Shown: positions 47,090-55,393, numbered from the stretch's first letter. The stretch is DNA of 64,000 bases from Thermococcus thioreducens (GCF_002214545.1 NZ_CP015105.1:1922001-1986000); one strand, 5' to 3'. Numbers and translations: made by a program. The notes: generated by a model from the sequence alone, not told the origin.

Positions 47090-47134
47090 TGGTCCCGCGG
47101 CCCGGATTTGAACCGGGGACCTGCGGATCTACAG
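47090..47134 (-). other. att site: 3' half of a tRNA-Tyr (GUA) gene
   Basis: Read on the minus strand this is CTGTAGA (anticodon loop, anticodon GTA), stem TCCGC, variable AGGTC, T arm CCCGGTTCAAATCCGGG, acceptor strand CCGCGGG, discriminator A and CCA. The five bases before the loop are ACTCC..., which cannot pair with TCCGC, so the 5' half is absent and homology stops at the anticodon loop. That is the expected core of an SSV-type integration; the intact gene should be at the far end of the element. Confidence 0.85.
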
Positions 47135-47962
47135 GGGAGTAAAACGCTAAACGAACTGTGGGCACGCTATAAAGGCGAGTTTGAGGAATGGCTCTCAATC
47201 TCAAGAAAAGTGAGCGAAAAAACAAGGAAAGACTACATGAAAGCGCTCAGTTACTTCTTTGTCCGCTACACCATAAAGACGGGCCCGGACATAAAGAAAT
47301 TCTTGGATAAGGAGGGCAACAAGAGGAACATAGCAAATGGTCTGAGGGTCTTTTTGACATTCCTTGCGGAGAGAGATTACCTCGACTATGACATTGCAAT
47401 GATAATCAAAAAGCGCTTCATCAAGGCGAGGCAGGTTGGCGTTAAGAGGATTTATATCACGGATCAGGAGCTCAAAGAGGCTTATGAGGAGGTCAAAAAG
47501 CGTGGGTTCAAAAAGCAGCTACTCTTTGAGCTCTTGGTTTTCACGGGACTGAGGCTCACACACGTGGTCGAGCTCATGAACACCTACGAGCCCGATAATC
47601 TTTACATCGTGAATGACAAAATTGCCCGCTATCCTCTCATGATTGTTGATAGGGGCAACAAGAAGGCGTATTGGGCTTACATGCCTCTTGAGCTGGCAAA
47701 GAAGCTCACGAGGATGAAAGTCAACTATAAGAGTGCTCAAGACTGGCCGCAGTATAAGAAAGTCTCCGCAGCCACGATAAGGAAGTGGTTCACGACTTTT
47801 CTCGCAAGACGGGGTGTGAGTGCTGAGGTCATCGACTTCATTCAAGGCCGTGCTCCTCGCTCCGTGCTCGAAAGGCATTATCTCAATCTAACTGTTCTTG
47901 CAGACGAGGCGTATTCTCGGGTGGTTGATGAGTTGAAGAAGGTGCTGGAGGGTGAGCTATGA
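47108..47962 (+). CDS. SSV-type integrase, C-terminal fragment (int-C)
   Basis: A tyrosine recombinase of 284 residues as read from TTG 47108. Its first nine residues are translated from the tRNA att sequence, in frame, as in partitioned archaeal integrases where attP lies inside int. Catalytic candidates are R149 (FTGLRLTHVV), R225 (ATIRKW), R248 (QGRAP) and nucleophile Y258 (RHYLNL). The N-terminal fragment should remain at the other end. In the circular form the two halves would be one gene. The 3' end overlaps the next small gene (ATGA). Confidence 0.88.
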   Translation: MNRGPADLQGSKTLNELWARYKGEFEEWLSISRKVSEKTRKDYMKALSYFFVRYTIKTGPDIKKFLDKEGNKRNIANGLRVFLTFLAERDYLDYDIAMIIKKRFIKARQVGVKRIYITDQELKEAYEEVKKRGFKKQLLFELLVFTGLRLTHVVELMNTYEPDNLYIVNDKIARYPLMIVDRGNKKAYWAYMPLELAKKLTRMKVNYKSAQDWPQYKKVSAATIRKWFTTFLARRGVSAEVIDFIQGRAPRSVLERHYLNLTVLADEAYSRVVDELKKVLEGEL

Positions 47963-48048
47963 GCAGGGTGGAGAAGGCTATCGCGGGCCTTGATTTTGTC
48001 CTGATGCTCGCCCTCTTTGTTTTTATGATAATGCTGTTTGGGAGGTGA
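47959..48048 (+). CDS. 29-residue membrane peptide
   Basis: ATG 47959 overlaps the int-C stop. The product has a short charged start (MSRVEKAIAG) and a single hydrophobic helix (LDFVLMLALFVFMIMLF). Its stop lies within the ribosome binding site of the next gene, so it is tightly packed. Function unknown; tiny membrane proteins are common in this element. Confidence 0.5.
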   Translation: MSRVEKAIAGLDFVLMLALFVFMIMLFGR

Positions 48049-48052
48049 GAGG

Positions 48053-48262
48053 GTGGAGAGGGTGAAGATTGTCTCGATTCGGGCGATTGCGAGGAAGAAC
48101 AACCTGAACCTTGTCACGGTCTGGAAAAAGTTTGACTGGTACGCGTCGATATACGGCGATGACCCTAACTATGTTATCCGTGGCCCTGATGGAAGAAGAT
48201 ACCCAACTGAGCGCTTTGTTGAGTTTTTGGAGCGCGTATTGGGGCGGAAAATCGCCCTCTAA
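48053..48262 (+). CDS. Small HTH-like protein, candidate excisionase
   Basis: A 69-residue basic protein. IRAIARKNNLNLVTVWKKF resembles a helix-turn-helix, and the region GPDGRRYPTERFVEFLER resembles the wing and helix of MerR/excisionase-type proteins. It lies two genes after int. GTG 48053 follows GGAGGTGA at 48041-48048. A role in excision is inference from position and size. Confidence 0.6.
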   Translation: MERVKIVSIRAIARKNNLNLVTVWKKFDWYASIYGDDPNYVIRGPDGRRYPTERFVEFLERVLGRKIAL

Positions 48263-48269
48263 ACCTTTC

Positions 48270-48295
48270 TTTTGCAAACGGTGTTATATTAAGTC
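48270..48295 (+). promoter_or_regulatory. Element promoter A (shared motif)
   Basis: A 26-base block containing AAACGGTGTTATATTAA is identical at 24 positions to the block at 62085-62110. The TTATATTA part is the TATA box; the conserved AAACGGTG before it could be a BRE or an operator. It drives the LamG gene and probably the following genes. Confidence 0.7.
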
Positions 48296-48367
48296 CCTGG
48301 TGCGTAATGACTCATTAGGGAACCGCGTTAGCTCAAATCAGTTCTCTCAACTCAGGTTCATGGTGGA

Positions 48368-48431
48368 GGGCTGAGCCGGCAGGGCGGGCACGCCCGCGGC
48401 GATGAGGCCCGGCTGAAAACCTCCGCGGAGG
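48368..48431 (+). promoter_or_regulatory. Structured leader before the LamG gene
   Basis: Between promoter and start codon are about 150 untranslated bases. GGGC (48368) can pair with GCCC (48407), flanking UGA/GAUGA, which looks like a box C/D-type kink turn, then GCCG with CGGC and GGGCG with CGCCC around the loop GGCA. Next, the palindrome CCTCCGCGGAGG (48420-48431) contains the ribosome binding site GGAGG, which could be hidden in a hairpin. The function is inferred. Confidence 0.45.
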
Positions 48432-48440
48432 GATGTGGAT

Positions 48441-50216
48441 GTGATCCGGAAGAAAGCACTCGGCGTTTTGGTAGTGGCTCTTTTCCTCGCCAGCATAGCG
48501 GGAGCGGCGAGCGCTGCAACTCTGGATTTGCCGAAGTGGGTCATCGTGCCTGAGGACAGCACTTTCAGCGACGTGACGTTGTTCTGCGGGCTGGACGCGT
48601 ATGATGCAAGCACGAACACGACGCCATGTTTTTTGAGAGGCAATGCTACATCTGCGAGTATCGTGAATGCTTTAGGCGCCACGTTGGTGGTGGGTAGGAT
48701 AGGAAACGCAATTGAACTCACAGGGACATCAGCAACCGCATCGGCGCTAACATCTCCGACAATTGACGTGGCGATTTCTGAAACATACACAAGCTCGATA
48801 TCCTTCGCAGTCTGGTTGAAGATTCTCGATAGAACTGACCTGAGATCCATAATGCAGTTGAAAACTGCGAATGGAGTGGTGAAGATTTATTGGCCTGCTG
48901 GAAGTGAATTTTCAATAGGGTACACTGACGTCGCAAGGAATTGGAGGAGTATACCTGTTCAATCGCAAATCGACGATGGAAATTGGCATTTCATTGTTGT
49001 GAATTTTATCATGGATGGTGTCAGAAACACGACGAGGATACAGGTATATATTGATGCAAGTGTTGCACTTGATGTTGAGAAAATAGGTGTGCCAGTCAAC
49101 GACTTTACAGTTTTTGAGTTATTCCAGAACAACAACGTTGGCAGAGTCGTCTATGATGAGGTGCGAGTGAAAATCGACGGAGTATTTACCCAAGACGAAA
49201 TCAAGCTCCTCTACCTCGCCGGTCGCAAGAAGCTCTCCGAGCCCGCGAACTTCCGCCAGATTTTCAGCCCGCTCATAGACCTCACTCGCGATCGTGCGAC
49301 CTTCTATGCTGGCCTGGAGGTCAGCACGAGCAACCCCTCGGGCTACGTGCCCGTGCCGGAAAGCGCCGTGAACATGAGCATCACCAGCGCCCCACGCCTG
49401 AAGTCCGACTACACCAATGCAGACTTCTACTACCAGGGGCACTACTGGTATCAGGCGCAGAAAATCCAGTTCAACCTGCCGATCCAGTTCGAGACCGTCC
49501 GCGAGCAAGGCGGCTTCTCGAAGGAAATCCTTCTCGACGAGGACAAGAAGACGTTCGTCTATGAAAAAGAGTTCAAGGTCACGAACCCCACCGCCGCCCG
49601 CCTGAACGTCATCTATTCTGTCGACCCCACCGCGCTCGGCTTCTCCGTGCTCCAGTTCCCGCAGTTCGAGCTGGACGGCATCAACATGGTCAGCTGGCAG
49701 CCGCAGAACTCGACATCATTGTATCTCATCCGCACGGACACGCTTGAGCCCGGCGAAATCAGCATGCACTGGATCAAGAGCATCTGGACAATCTCAAAAG
49801 AAGAGCTGGAGTTCCCGGCGAAGCTGGAAGACTTCCGCAACATCCTCGACTGGCAGACAGCGCAGAAGCTCGCCGAGAACGCCGCAAAGGGCAAGAGCGA
49901 CACGTACGTGAGGGTCATCAAGATTGACAGCAACGCCGACGTGAGCAATGTCACTGTTCTCGTCCCGCTCAAGGACGTCGAGGACGAGAGCGACGTGGTT
50001 GAAGCCGTCGCCCTGACCGGCTCAAGAGAAACATTGCAGGTCGAGAAGCTCGAAGACGGCAAGATAGTCGTCAAGGTGCCCGCTGATGCATTCGTAAGCG
50101 GGCATGCGGAGATCAAAGTATTCTACAACAAGGAAACGTCCTGGTGGAAGTCGATTCTCGACAAGATCCGCTCGCTCATGGCGAAGATCAAGGCGATGTT
50201 TTTCGGGGGTGGCTGA
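48441..50216 (+). CDS. Exported LamG/concanavalin-A-like domain protein
   Basis: About 591 residues. A signal peptide (LGVVALFLASIAGAASA-like, residues 5-26) is followed by a LamG-type jelly roll, about 30-265, with the hallmark DDGNWHFIVVNF and a C-terminal DEVRVKIDGVFTQDEI. A second beta domain follows (about 270-480), then a threonine/valine-rich segment, and an amphipathic end (WWKSILDKIRSLMAKIKAMFF). GTG 48441 is preferred over GTG 48435 for spacing to GGAGG. LamG proteins are known from Pyrococcus virus PAV1, where they may be surface or attachment proteins. Confidence 0.82.
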   Translation: MIRKKALGVLVVALFLASIAGAASAATLDLPKWVIVPEDSTFSDVTLFCGLDAYDASTNTTPCFLRGNATSASIVNALGATLVVGRIGNAIELTGTSATASALTSPTIDVAISETYTSSISFAVWLKILDRTDLRSIMQLKTANGVVKIYWPAGSEFSIGYTDVARNWRSIPVQSQIDDGNWHFIVVNFIMDGVRNTTRIQVYIDASVALDVEKIGVPVNDFTVFELFQNNNVGRVVYDEVRVKIDGVFTQDEIKLLYLAGRKKLSEPANFRQIFSPLIDLTRDRATFYAGLEVSTSNPSGYVPVPESAVNMSITSAPRLKSDYTNADFYYQGHYWYQAQKIQFNLPIQFETVREQGGFSKEILLDEDKKTFVYEKEFKVTNPTAARLNVIYSVDPTALGFSVLQFPQFELDGINMVSWQPQNSTSLYLIRTDTLEPGEISMHWIKSIWTISKEELEFPAKLEDFRNILDWQTAQKLAENAAKGKSDTYVRVIKIDSNADVSNVTVLVPLKDVEDESDVVEAVALTGSRETLQVEKLEDGKIVVKVPADAFVSGHAEIKVFYNKETSWWKSILDKIRSLMAKIKAMFFGGG

Positions 50217-50267
50217 CTTGGTTGTTTGCGCCACCGTAAAAACTCACGCGCATGAGGTGATTGAGAA

Positions 50268-51599
50268 ATGAGGTGGAAAAAGCCCCTTGGGCTGTTTGTA
50301 GCCCTGGTTTTGGTCTTTTCCGTCTTTGCCGTAGTGAGGGCAGCGACCATTACCAACGTGACGTGGGAGAATGCCATCACCGATCCAGGAATTGAGCTGA
50401 TAGCCGGAACAAACGCCACCCTCAACGTTACAATACTAACCAGCTCCGGAGACCCATTTGCCCTTAGCAGCTACACGAACGCCGACCTGCTTGAGGTAAC
50501 AGCGAAGTTCGTCGATGAGTATGGAAACGCTTTGGACATGAATGGTGACAACAACGCCGACATCTACACCCTCACCAACACCAGCACTCCGGGCCTATGG
50601 ACGGGAACAATCTCAATTGGCAATGTTACTCCTGGAGAGTACACCCTCAAAATCGAAGCCCTCGCCAAGAACAGCACTACCAATACAATAGTAGATAACG
50701 CCACCATGGAGCTTTCCGTCTGGATTGCCGGTGGGCCCTATTGGGTCAGCGTGGCTGATGTCAAGGATGGCGATACTATCGAAATCGGAAACCTGCAGTT
50801 TACCATAAGAGGGCTCTCCGAGCTTGGCGCAATACTCGACCTTGGAAACCTGACTACACAAACAATAACTGACTCTGACAGGGATGGTTTCTTCACTTGG
50901 CAGTATGATGTTACAAATGATGGGGCTAATGACTGGATAGTCTTCACAAAGAGCAATGATGACAGTGATAGGTACATCTTGATGATCTATTCAAGCGATG
51001 CGAACCTCCTTGACAGCTTCAATCTGACTGGTGATTTCGAAGTAAGGAGCTCTGACGGAAGAATCACGTTCAGAAACAAGGTTTTCAAGAACTACAACAC
51101 GTACAAGGCTTATGTTGTTTGGGACGAGTCATGGTTGGCAAAGCTTGGAATCAAAGCAGTTGACTATTACATCATTCCACTGAGAGGAAGAGAGCACTGG
51201 AGAGAGGGTATGGGAAACGTTGAAAGAACAGATATCAAAGTGATTAAGAGAACCACATACGCGTGGGGTCTTTTTGGTAGTGAAGAGGAAGTCTACAGTG
51301 GTAACATCTTCAACAAGAAAGTAAACGTCGACAATGTTCTCACTGTATTTGGAAAGTGGGTCGGAAATTGGGCGTACTTTGCAAGAGGGCTATGGGAGAT
51401 CAGGACTGGCCTTGGTGACATTACAATTCCAAACACATACAGCTTGAGAGAAAGAAACCTGAACGAGCTTAGCGTTTCAAGTGAAGACTTCAGAGGATTC
51501 AATCCAGTCTTACAACCAGAAGGAAGAGGGTTCTTCAAGCCAAACCTCGATTGGGCTAACCTCCTCGGCCTTGAAGACGAGGAGTCCAGCAGCTCTTAA
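50268..51599 (+). CDS. Exported beta-sandwich protein, paralogue 1
   Basis: A 443-residue exported protein with signal peptide (LFVALVLVFSVFAVVRA). Domain 1 (about 25-155) is Ig-like and carries GNALDMNGDNNADIYT and STPGLWTGTISIGNV. Domain 2 contains DSDRDGFFTW and TNDGANDW, which look like calcium-binding loops. A C-terminal region holds LAKLGIKAVDYYIIP. It aligns along its whole length with the protein at 62196-63518. The middle part of the gene is more AT-rich than its surroundings. ATG 50268 has a GAGGTGA ribosome binding site. No database family recognised. Confidence 0.78.
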   Translation: MRWKKPLGLFVALVLVFSVFAVVRAATITNVTWENAITDPGIELIAGTNATLNVTILTSSGDPFALSSYTNADLLEVTAKFVDEYGNALDMNGDNNADIYTLTNTSTPGLWTGTISIGNVTPGEYTLKIEALAKNSTTNTIVDNATMELSVWIAGGPYWVSVADVKDGDTIEIGNLQFTIRGLSELGAILDLGNLTTQTITDSDRDGFFTWQYDVTNDGANDWIVFTKSNDDSDRYILMIYSSDANLLDSFNLTGDFEVRSSDGRITFRNKVFKNYNTYKAYVVWDESWLAKLGIKAVDYYIIPLRGREHWREGMGNVERTDIKVIKRTTYAWGLFGSEEEVYSGNIFNKKVNVDNVLTVFGKWVGNWAYFARGLWEIRTGLGDITIPNTYSLRERNLNELSVSSEDFRGFNPVLQPEGRGFFKPNLDWANLLGLEDEESSSS

Positions 51600-51612
51600 G
51601 GGGGCTGATTGA

Positions 51613-53187
51613 ATGAGGCCCCTTCCAGCGATTTCCATTATCTTCATTGCACTCTTTTCGACGCTCAGCGTTGCAGTAGCTGACAGTAGCCTTCCAGAGC
51701 TGAACGAGACCACGCAGGTTAAGTTTGATGTCCCTTCCCTCACTCTCTCCGACTACGTGAATAAAATCCTAATCAAGTTCAAGGAGTGGCGTTTCGACAG
51801 CACCGGGCTAACGAGGACGAATACAGGGATTTACGTCGACGAGAGGTTTTGGAATTGGGTCACGGGCTCGATTGAGGCCTCGGCCAACCTCACTGACATG
51901 GCCCTGGAATGGCTGAACACCTTCAAGCAGAAAGTCCAGAACGACGAACCCGTCCAGTGGATTATCATCACCTGGCTGAAGCCAAACGACCGGCTCAAGG
52001 AGGCCCTGGAAGCAGTTGGAGCGAAAGTGCTCTATATCGATGAAGGCATCAACGCGATAGCCATCGAGGCCCGCCCGAGCCTCATCAAGAACCTCGTCTA
52101 TTCCAAGGCCTTCGACTTTGACTACCGCTTCTACATCCGCGAGGTCTGGCCGAACCTCTACGTCGCCAACAGTCCAGCGACGGTCGAGAACGTCAACGCG
52201 GCCTTCCTCCAGGGCAACATCACTCCCGAGCAGGTCGCAAACGCGAATTGGAACATCAAACTGATAAAAGCGGATTTGGCCTGGAGCAAGAAGGGCATTA
52301 CCGGAAAGGGCGTCACAATAGCGGTCGTCGACACGGGCGTGGATTGCAACCACGTCATGCTCCAGGGCGCCTGTGTCGGCGTGGCCAACTTCGTGAGCAA
52401 CGAACCGAGCGACGATTTGAACGGTCATGGAACCCACGTCGCTTCCATTGCCGCCGGACGGCCAGTCAAGGCGAACGTGGACGGGAAAATCGTCTACGTG
52501 AGCGGTGTCGCTCCAGAAGCGAATGTTTTGGCAGTGAAAGTGCTCGGCAAGGACGGCGGAGGCACGATGACGCAGATTCTCCAGGGCCTTGACTACATCG
52601 TCGAGTGGCACAAGAAGCATCCTGACGAGCCCCTCGTGGTTTCAATGAGCCTCGGAAGCCCGTTCGGAAGTCCAAGAGACCCGATGGTCCAGAAGGTGGA
52701 GCAGCTCATTAGAGAGGAGCACATTCCGGTCGTCATCGCGGCTGGAAACGAGTTCGTCGTCATAGACAGTCCCGGCATCGCGACCGGTGCCATCACCGTC
52801 GCGGCTGTGGATAGAGACATGAAGGTGGCAGAGTTCTCAGGCAAAGGGCCCGGCCTGAACATCTACGACGTGAAGCCCGACATCAGCGCGCCCGGCGTTA
52901 AGATAGTTGCCGCCCGTGCGGGAACACCGAACCAGCTTATAGCGATGTCAGGAACCAGCATGGCCACCCCGCACGTCAGCGGTGTTGTCGCGCTGATTCT
53001 ACAGGAGCACGGCACGCTGACGCCAGAGACCGTCAAGATGATTCTCCAGAAGACTGCCTATCCGCTCGACGGTATCAACGCTTTGCCCACGTGGTCAGGA
53101 GCCGGCATAGTAGATGCCTACGCTGCCGTGACAGCACAGGTGCCGAAAGACAGCATTTGGGACTGGCTCGGGAGGCTGATGCCATGA
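51613..53187 (+). CDS. Exported subtilisin-like serine protease (S8)
   Basis: A 524-residue protease with a signal peptide (IIFIALFSTLSVAVA), a long propeptide (about 20-215) and a complete catalytic domain. The triad is D240 (VVDTGVD), H272 (GHGTHVASIAAG) and S449 (SGTSMATPHVSG), with oxyanion N379 (AAGNEF). The domain ends near 510 with a short amphipathic tail. It lies between an exported beta-sandwich protein and tiny membrane proteins; it may mature virion or surface proteins or cut the host S-layer. The start is ATG 51613 with a weak ribosome binding site. Confidence 0.93.
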   Translation: MRPLPAISIIFIALFSTLSVAVADSSLPELNETTQVKFDVPSLTLSDYVNKILIKFKEWRFDSTGLTRTNTGIYVDERFWNWVTGSIEASANLTDMALEWLNTFKQKVQNDEPVQWIIITWLKPNDRLKEALEAVGAKVLYIDEGINAIAIEARPSLIKNLVYSKAFDFDYRFYIREVWPNLYVANSPATVENVNAAFLQGNITPEQVANANWNIKLIKADLAWSKKGITGKGVTIAVVDTGVDCNHVMLQGACVGVANFVSNEPSDDLNGHGTHVASIAAGRPVKANVDGKIVYVSGVAPEANVLAVKVLGKDGGGTMTQILQGLDYIVEWHKKHPDEPLVVSMSLGSPFGSPRDPMVQKVEQLIREEHIPVVIAAGNEFVVIDSPGIATGAITVAAVDRDMKVAEFSGKGPGLNIYDVKPDISAPGVKIVAARAGTPNQLIAMSGTSMATPHVSGVVALILQEHGTLTPETVKMILQKTAYPLDGINALPTWSGAGIVDAYAAVTAQVPKDSIWDWLGRLMP

Positions 53188-53327
53188 AGAAGTTCATCAT
53201 CTTCCTGCTCCTTATCCTCCTCTTTACGCTGTTCCTCGTCGGCTTTCAGAAGTTCCTTGAGAACGTGAGCCTCGCAATAGCAATCGCTCTCGTGCTGAGA
53301 ATTGTTGATGAGTATGTAGAAGATTAG
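53184..53327 (+). CDS. 47-residue membrane protein
   Basis: ATG 53184 overlaps the protease stop (ATGA). The product has one or two hydrophobic helices (FIIFLLLILLFTLFLVGF, then VSLAIAIALVLRIV) and an acidic end, DEYVED. It is tightly coupled to the protease and could anchor or regulate it. Function unknown. Confidence 0.7.
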   Translation: MKKFIIFLLLILLFTLFLVGFQKFLENVSLAIAIALVLRIVDEYVED

Positions 53328-53340
53328 GAGGTGTTTGTCC

Positions 53341-53598
53341 GTGTGGGGACTTGAAGATAAGCCCCTTCCTCTCCGTCTTGGGATTGCGATCATCGCTGAC
53401 GTCATCGACGCTCTGAACTTCGTTCCAGGAGTCAGCGACATCATCGAGGCCCCACTGAATGCCTTTGTAGCGTATGCACTAACTGACAACGTAAAAGCCC
53501 TCGCGGTCGGCGCGGCCGACGGCATCCTTCCAGCGCCGATTGACTGGTTCCCGAGCGCCACGGTGATGGTGCTCGCAGATGAGTTTGGCTGGATCTGA
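53341..53598 (+). CDS. 85-residue hydrophobic protein
   Basis: GTG 53341 follows the ribosome binding site GGAGGTG. The product is mostly hydrophobic helices: LPLRLGIAIIADVIDALNFV, IIEAPLNAFVAYALTD and ALAVGAADGILPAPIDWF. The size and two-helix character resemble capsid proteins of spindle-shaped archaeal viruses, but no sequence match is claimed. It is followed by an oligo-T terminator-like block. Confidence 0.7.
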   Translation: MWGLEDKPLPLRLGIAIIADVIDALNFVPGVSDIIEAPLNAFVAYALTDNVKALAVGAADGILPAPIDWFPSATVMVLADEFGWI

Positions 53599-53599
53599 G

Positions 53600-53611
53600 C
53601 TTTCGTTTTTC
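53600..53611 (+). terminator. Terminator-like block, copy 1
   Basis: CTTTCGTTTTTC follows a stop codon by one base. The identical 12-mer recurs after the stop at 56876, supporting a shared termination signal. Confidence 0.5.
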
Positions 53612-53636
53612 CCCTTCCTGAGAGGTGGTGAGAAAA

Positions 53637-54023
53637 ATGTCAGGAATGCTCGCGATCATCTTCCTCGTATTCATCATCACGTTCGCGCTGGCTACAATGT
53701 GGTATTCCAGCGGTGAGGCAGCCTTCTTCATCACGCTCGGGATAGTGGGCCTCGTCTTCTTTTGGGACCTTTCCTCCAACGGCGGCCAGTTCCTTGCCAC
53801 GCCGATCATCATGATAGGGGATTGGCTCGGCATCAGGCTCTGGACAGCCCTCTTCATCTTCCTGACGACCCTTGGCGGCTATGTCTTCGGGAATTGGGGA
53901 AAAGCCATCGTCTTCCTCGTGCTCGTGCTCATCATCCTCTACGCCCTCGGCCTCCTCGGCCCAATAGCAAGCGGTGACCTTAGTGCGGTGAAAGAGGCCA
54001 TCCAGATCGGAGGTGGGAGCTGA
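53637..54023 (+). CDS. 128-residue polytopic membrane protein
   Basis: A protein with about four membrane helices, starting LAIIFLVFIITFALATMWY, a Trp-rich second helix and a long hydrophobic stretch VFLVLVLIILYALGLLGP, ending IQIGGGS. ATG 53637 has a GAGGTGG ribosome binding site. Its stop overlaps the start of the next gene. Some spacing and helix layout recall conjugation VirB2/VirB3-like small membrane proteins, but no match can be claimed. Confidence 0.7.
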   Translation: MSGMLAIIFLVFIITFALATMWYSSGEAAFFITLGIVGLVFFWDLSSNGGQFLATPIIMIGDWLGIRLWTALFIFLTTLGGYVFGNWGKAIVFLVLVLIILYALGLLGPIASGDLSAVKEAIQIGGGS

Positions 54024-54730
54024 TGTACTCCACAGCCCTCGCCACAGCGAGCTACCAGGGCATCATGGTGAGCGCTCTCGCGGTAGCAGTGGCCCTCGGA
54101 GCATACTTCATGCTCTCCCACCGCGCGGACATCCTCGGCGCAACAGTCCTCGTCACCCTCACGGCATTCGTGGCAAAAGACTACTACCACATCGTCTACG
54201 TGGCAGGCACTTTTCTCGGTATTGCCCTGCTCATGCAGTTGACAGACTTCGACGAAGGGACATTCCGAGGGGCGATTTTCTACGCCGGAGTAGGGCTCTT
54301 CGCTGCGACAATCCTTTACTACCTCGCCCCCAATACAATCCGAATGAACATAGACTACTCCTTCATCCTCGTCCTTGCAATTGCTGCCTTCTTCGTGCTC
54401 ATCGAGGGGCTGAGAACTGGCTTCGAGTACGACAGCGAGGCCCTGCTGGCAATCCTCGGGGCCCTGGCAATTGTCTTCATTGTGTACAGCATCGCAGGAG
54501 CCCACCACGCCACGTGGGGCCTCGGCCTCATGGCGTTCGGCGTGCTCATGAAACTCATCCTCGGCGGGTTCATCTCCGTCACGAGCTTTGTAGCAGGGTT
54601 CATGATATGGCTGGACGACGTGACCGGCCACGCTCTTTACGGTGGAAGCAGTGAGCAGAGTTCAACACTCTTCCTCGCTGTGGGAGCCCTCCTGATACTT
54701 GTATACGCGTACCTGCAATGGAGGGATTGA
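54023..54730 (+). CDS. 235-residue polytopic membrane protein
   Basis: A membrane protein with about seven hydrophobic helices and few charged loops. It begins MYSTALATASYQGIMVSAL and ends LILVYAYLQWRD. It overlaps the preceding gene (TGATG). No family recognised; the order of genes suggests it belongs to a membrane assembly with the neighbouring small proteins and the ATPase. Confidence 0.72.
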   Translation: MYSTALATASYQGIMVSALAVAVALGAYFMLSHRADILGATVLVTLTAFVAKDYYHIVYVAGTFLGIALLMQLTDFDEGTFRGAIFYAGVGLFAATILYYLAPNTIRMNIDYSFILVLAIAAFFVLIEGLRTGFEYDSEALLAILGALAIVFIVYSIAGAHHATWGLGLMAFGVLMKLILGGFISVTSFVAGFMIWLDDVTGHALYGGSSEQSSTLFLAVGALLILVYAYLQWRD

Positions 54731-54732
54731 AA

Positions 54733-55389
54733 ATGGGAAAGAAAGCACTCGCACTTGTAGTTTTGATTCTCGTCCTCGCGGCCGGGCCGGTCGGCGCCTG
54801 GTCGCTGAAAGACCTCCTCAAGGGCACGGCCAGCCACGCCCTCGACCTCTTCAAGCGCGAAGTCATGCCAGTTGACGGCTACAAAGCACTCAAAGTCGGC
54901 GAGGGGTTCTGGATCGAAGGCGAACACTTCTGGAACCCGGACTACTACGTCCAGCTCAACGAGAGCAAACTCTACTGGAGCTACCTCGTGCCAACCGACG
55001 TGGACGTGAAAGTACAGGTTTGGAAAGTCTACTTCGGCCTATTCGCCTTTCCGGTCGAGAACAGCAAATATAACGACATCTGGTGGAAGAAGGCGCCAGT
55101 TGGTGACGGCTGGATTGGAGCCTTCTTCGTGTGGGACTTCAGCTGGAGGCCTGGTCATGGCTGGAGGCCCGCAAAGAAAGCGTACATCGCCTACAACCTG
55201 CCGAGCGCGCAGGACCTCAATGTGCAAAACGTCACAATCCTCCAGAACGGCTCGGTCAGGATTCTCTTCGACGACAACAGCACGAGAATACTGAGCTTTG
55301 AGGATTTTGAGGGCTTTGGGAATGTTACCGTGGAGAACGTGACGTTTCGGCATGTTGTGGGCTCGCTCTATCTGGTCAGGAGGGGGTGA
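54733..55389 (+). CDS. 218-residue secreted protein
   Basis: A protein with a signal peptide (ALALVVLILVLAAGPVGAW) and a Trp/Tyr-rich soluble domain (EGEHFWNPDYYVQLNESKLY, FFVWDFSWRPGHGWRPAKKA). It has several N-glycosylation sequons and no further membrane helix, so it is probably released or bound to other surface components. ATG 54733 follows GGAGGG. No family recognised. Confidence 0.75.
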   Translation: MGKKALALVVLILVLAAGPVGAWSLKDLLKGTASHALDLFKREVMPVDGYKALKVGEGFWIEGEHFWNPDYYVQLNESKLYWSYLVPTDVDVKVQVWKVYFGLFAFPVENSKYNDIWWKKAPVGDGWIGAFFVWDFSWRPGHGWRPAKKAYIAYNLPSAQDLNVQNVTILQNGSVRILFDDNSTRILSFEDFEGFGNVTVENVTFRHVVGSLYLVRRG

Positions 55390-55393
55390 AAGA

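Noticed and set aside
46965-47225. 86-codon minus-strand frame across the att site
   Set aside because: It runs through the tRNA fragment and int gene in antisense, has no ribosome binding site, and resembles spurious frames often called over tRNA genes.
48360-48420. Hammerhead ribozyme or fluoride riboswitch in the LamG leader
   Set aside because: The CUGAUGA core is interrupted (CGAUGA without the U) and the fluoride riboswitch pattern does not fit.
54023-54654. Second frame of 213 codons overlapping the 235-residue membrane protein
   Set aside because: Same-strand shadow with an arginine/histidine-rich composition; the membrane-protein frame has proper start coupling and hydrophobic helices.
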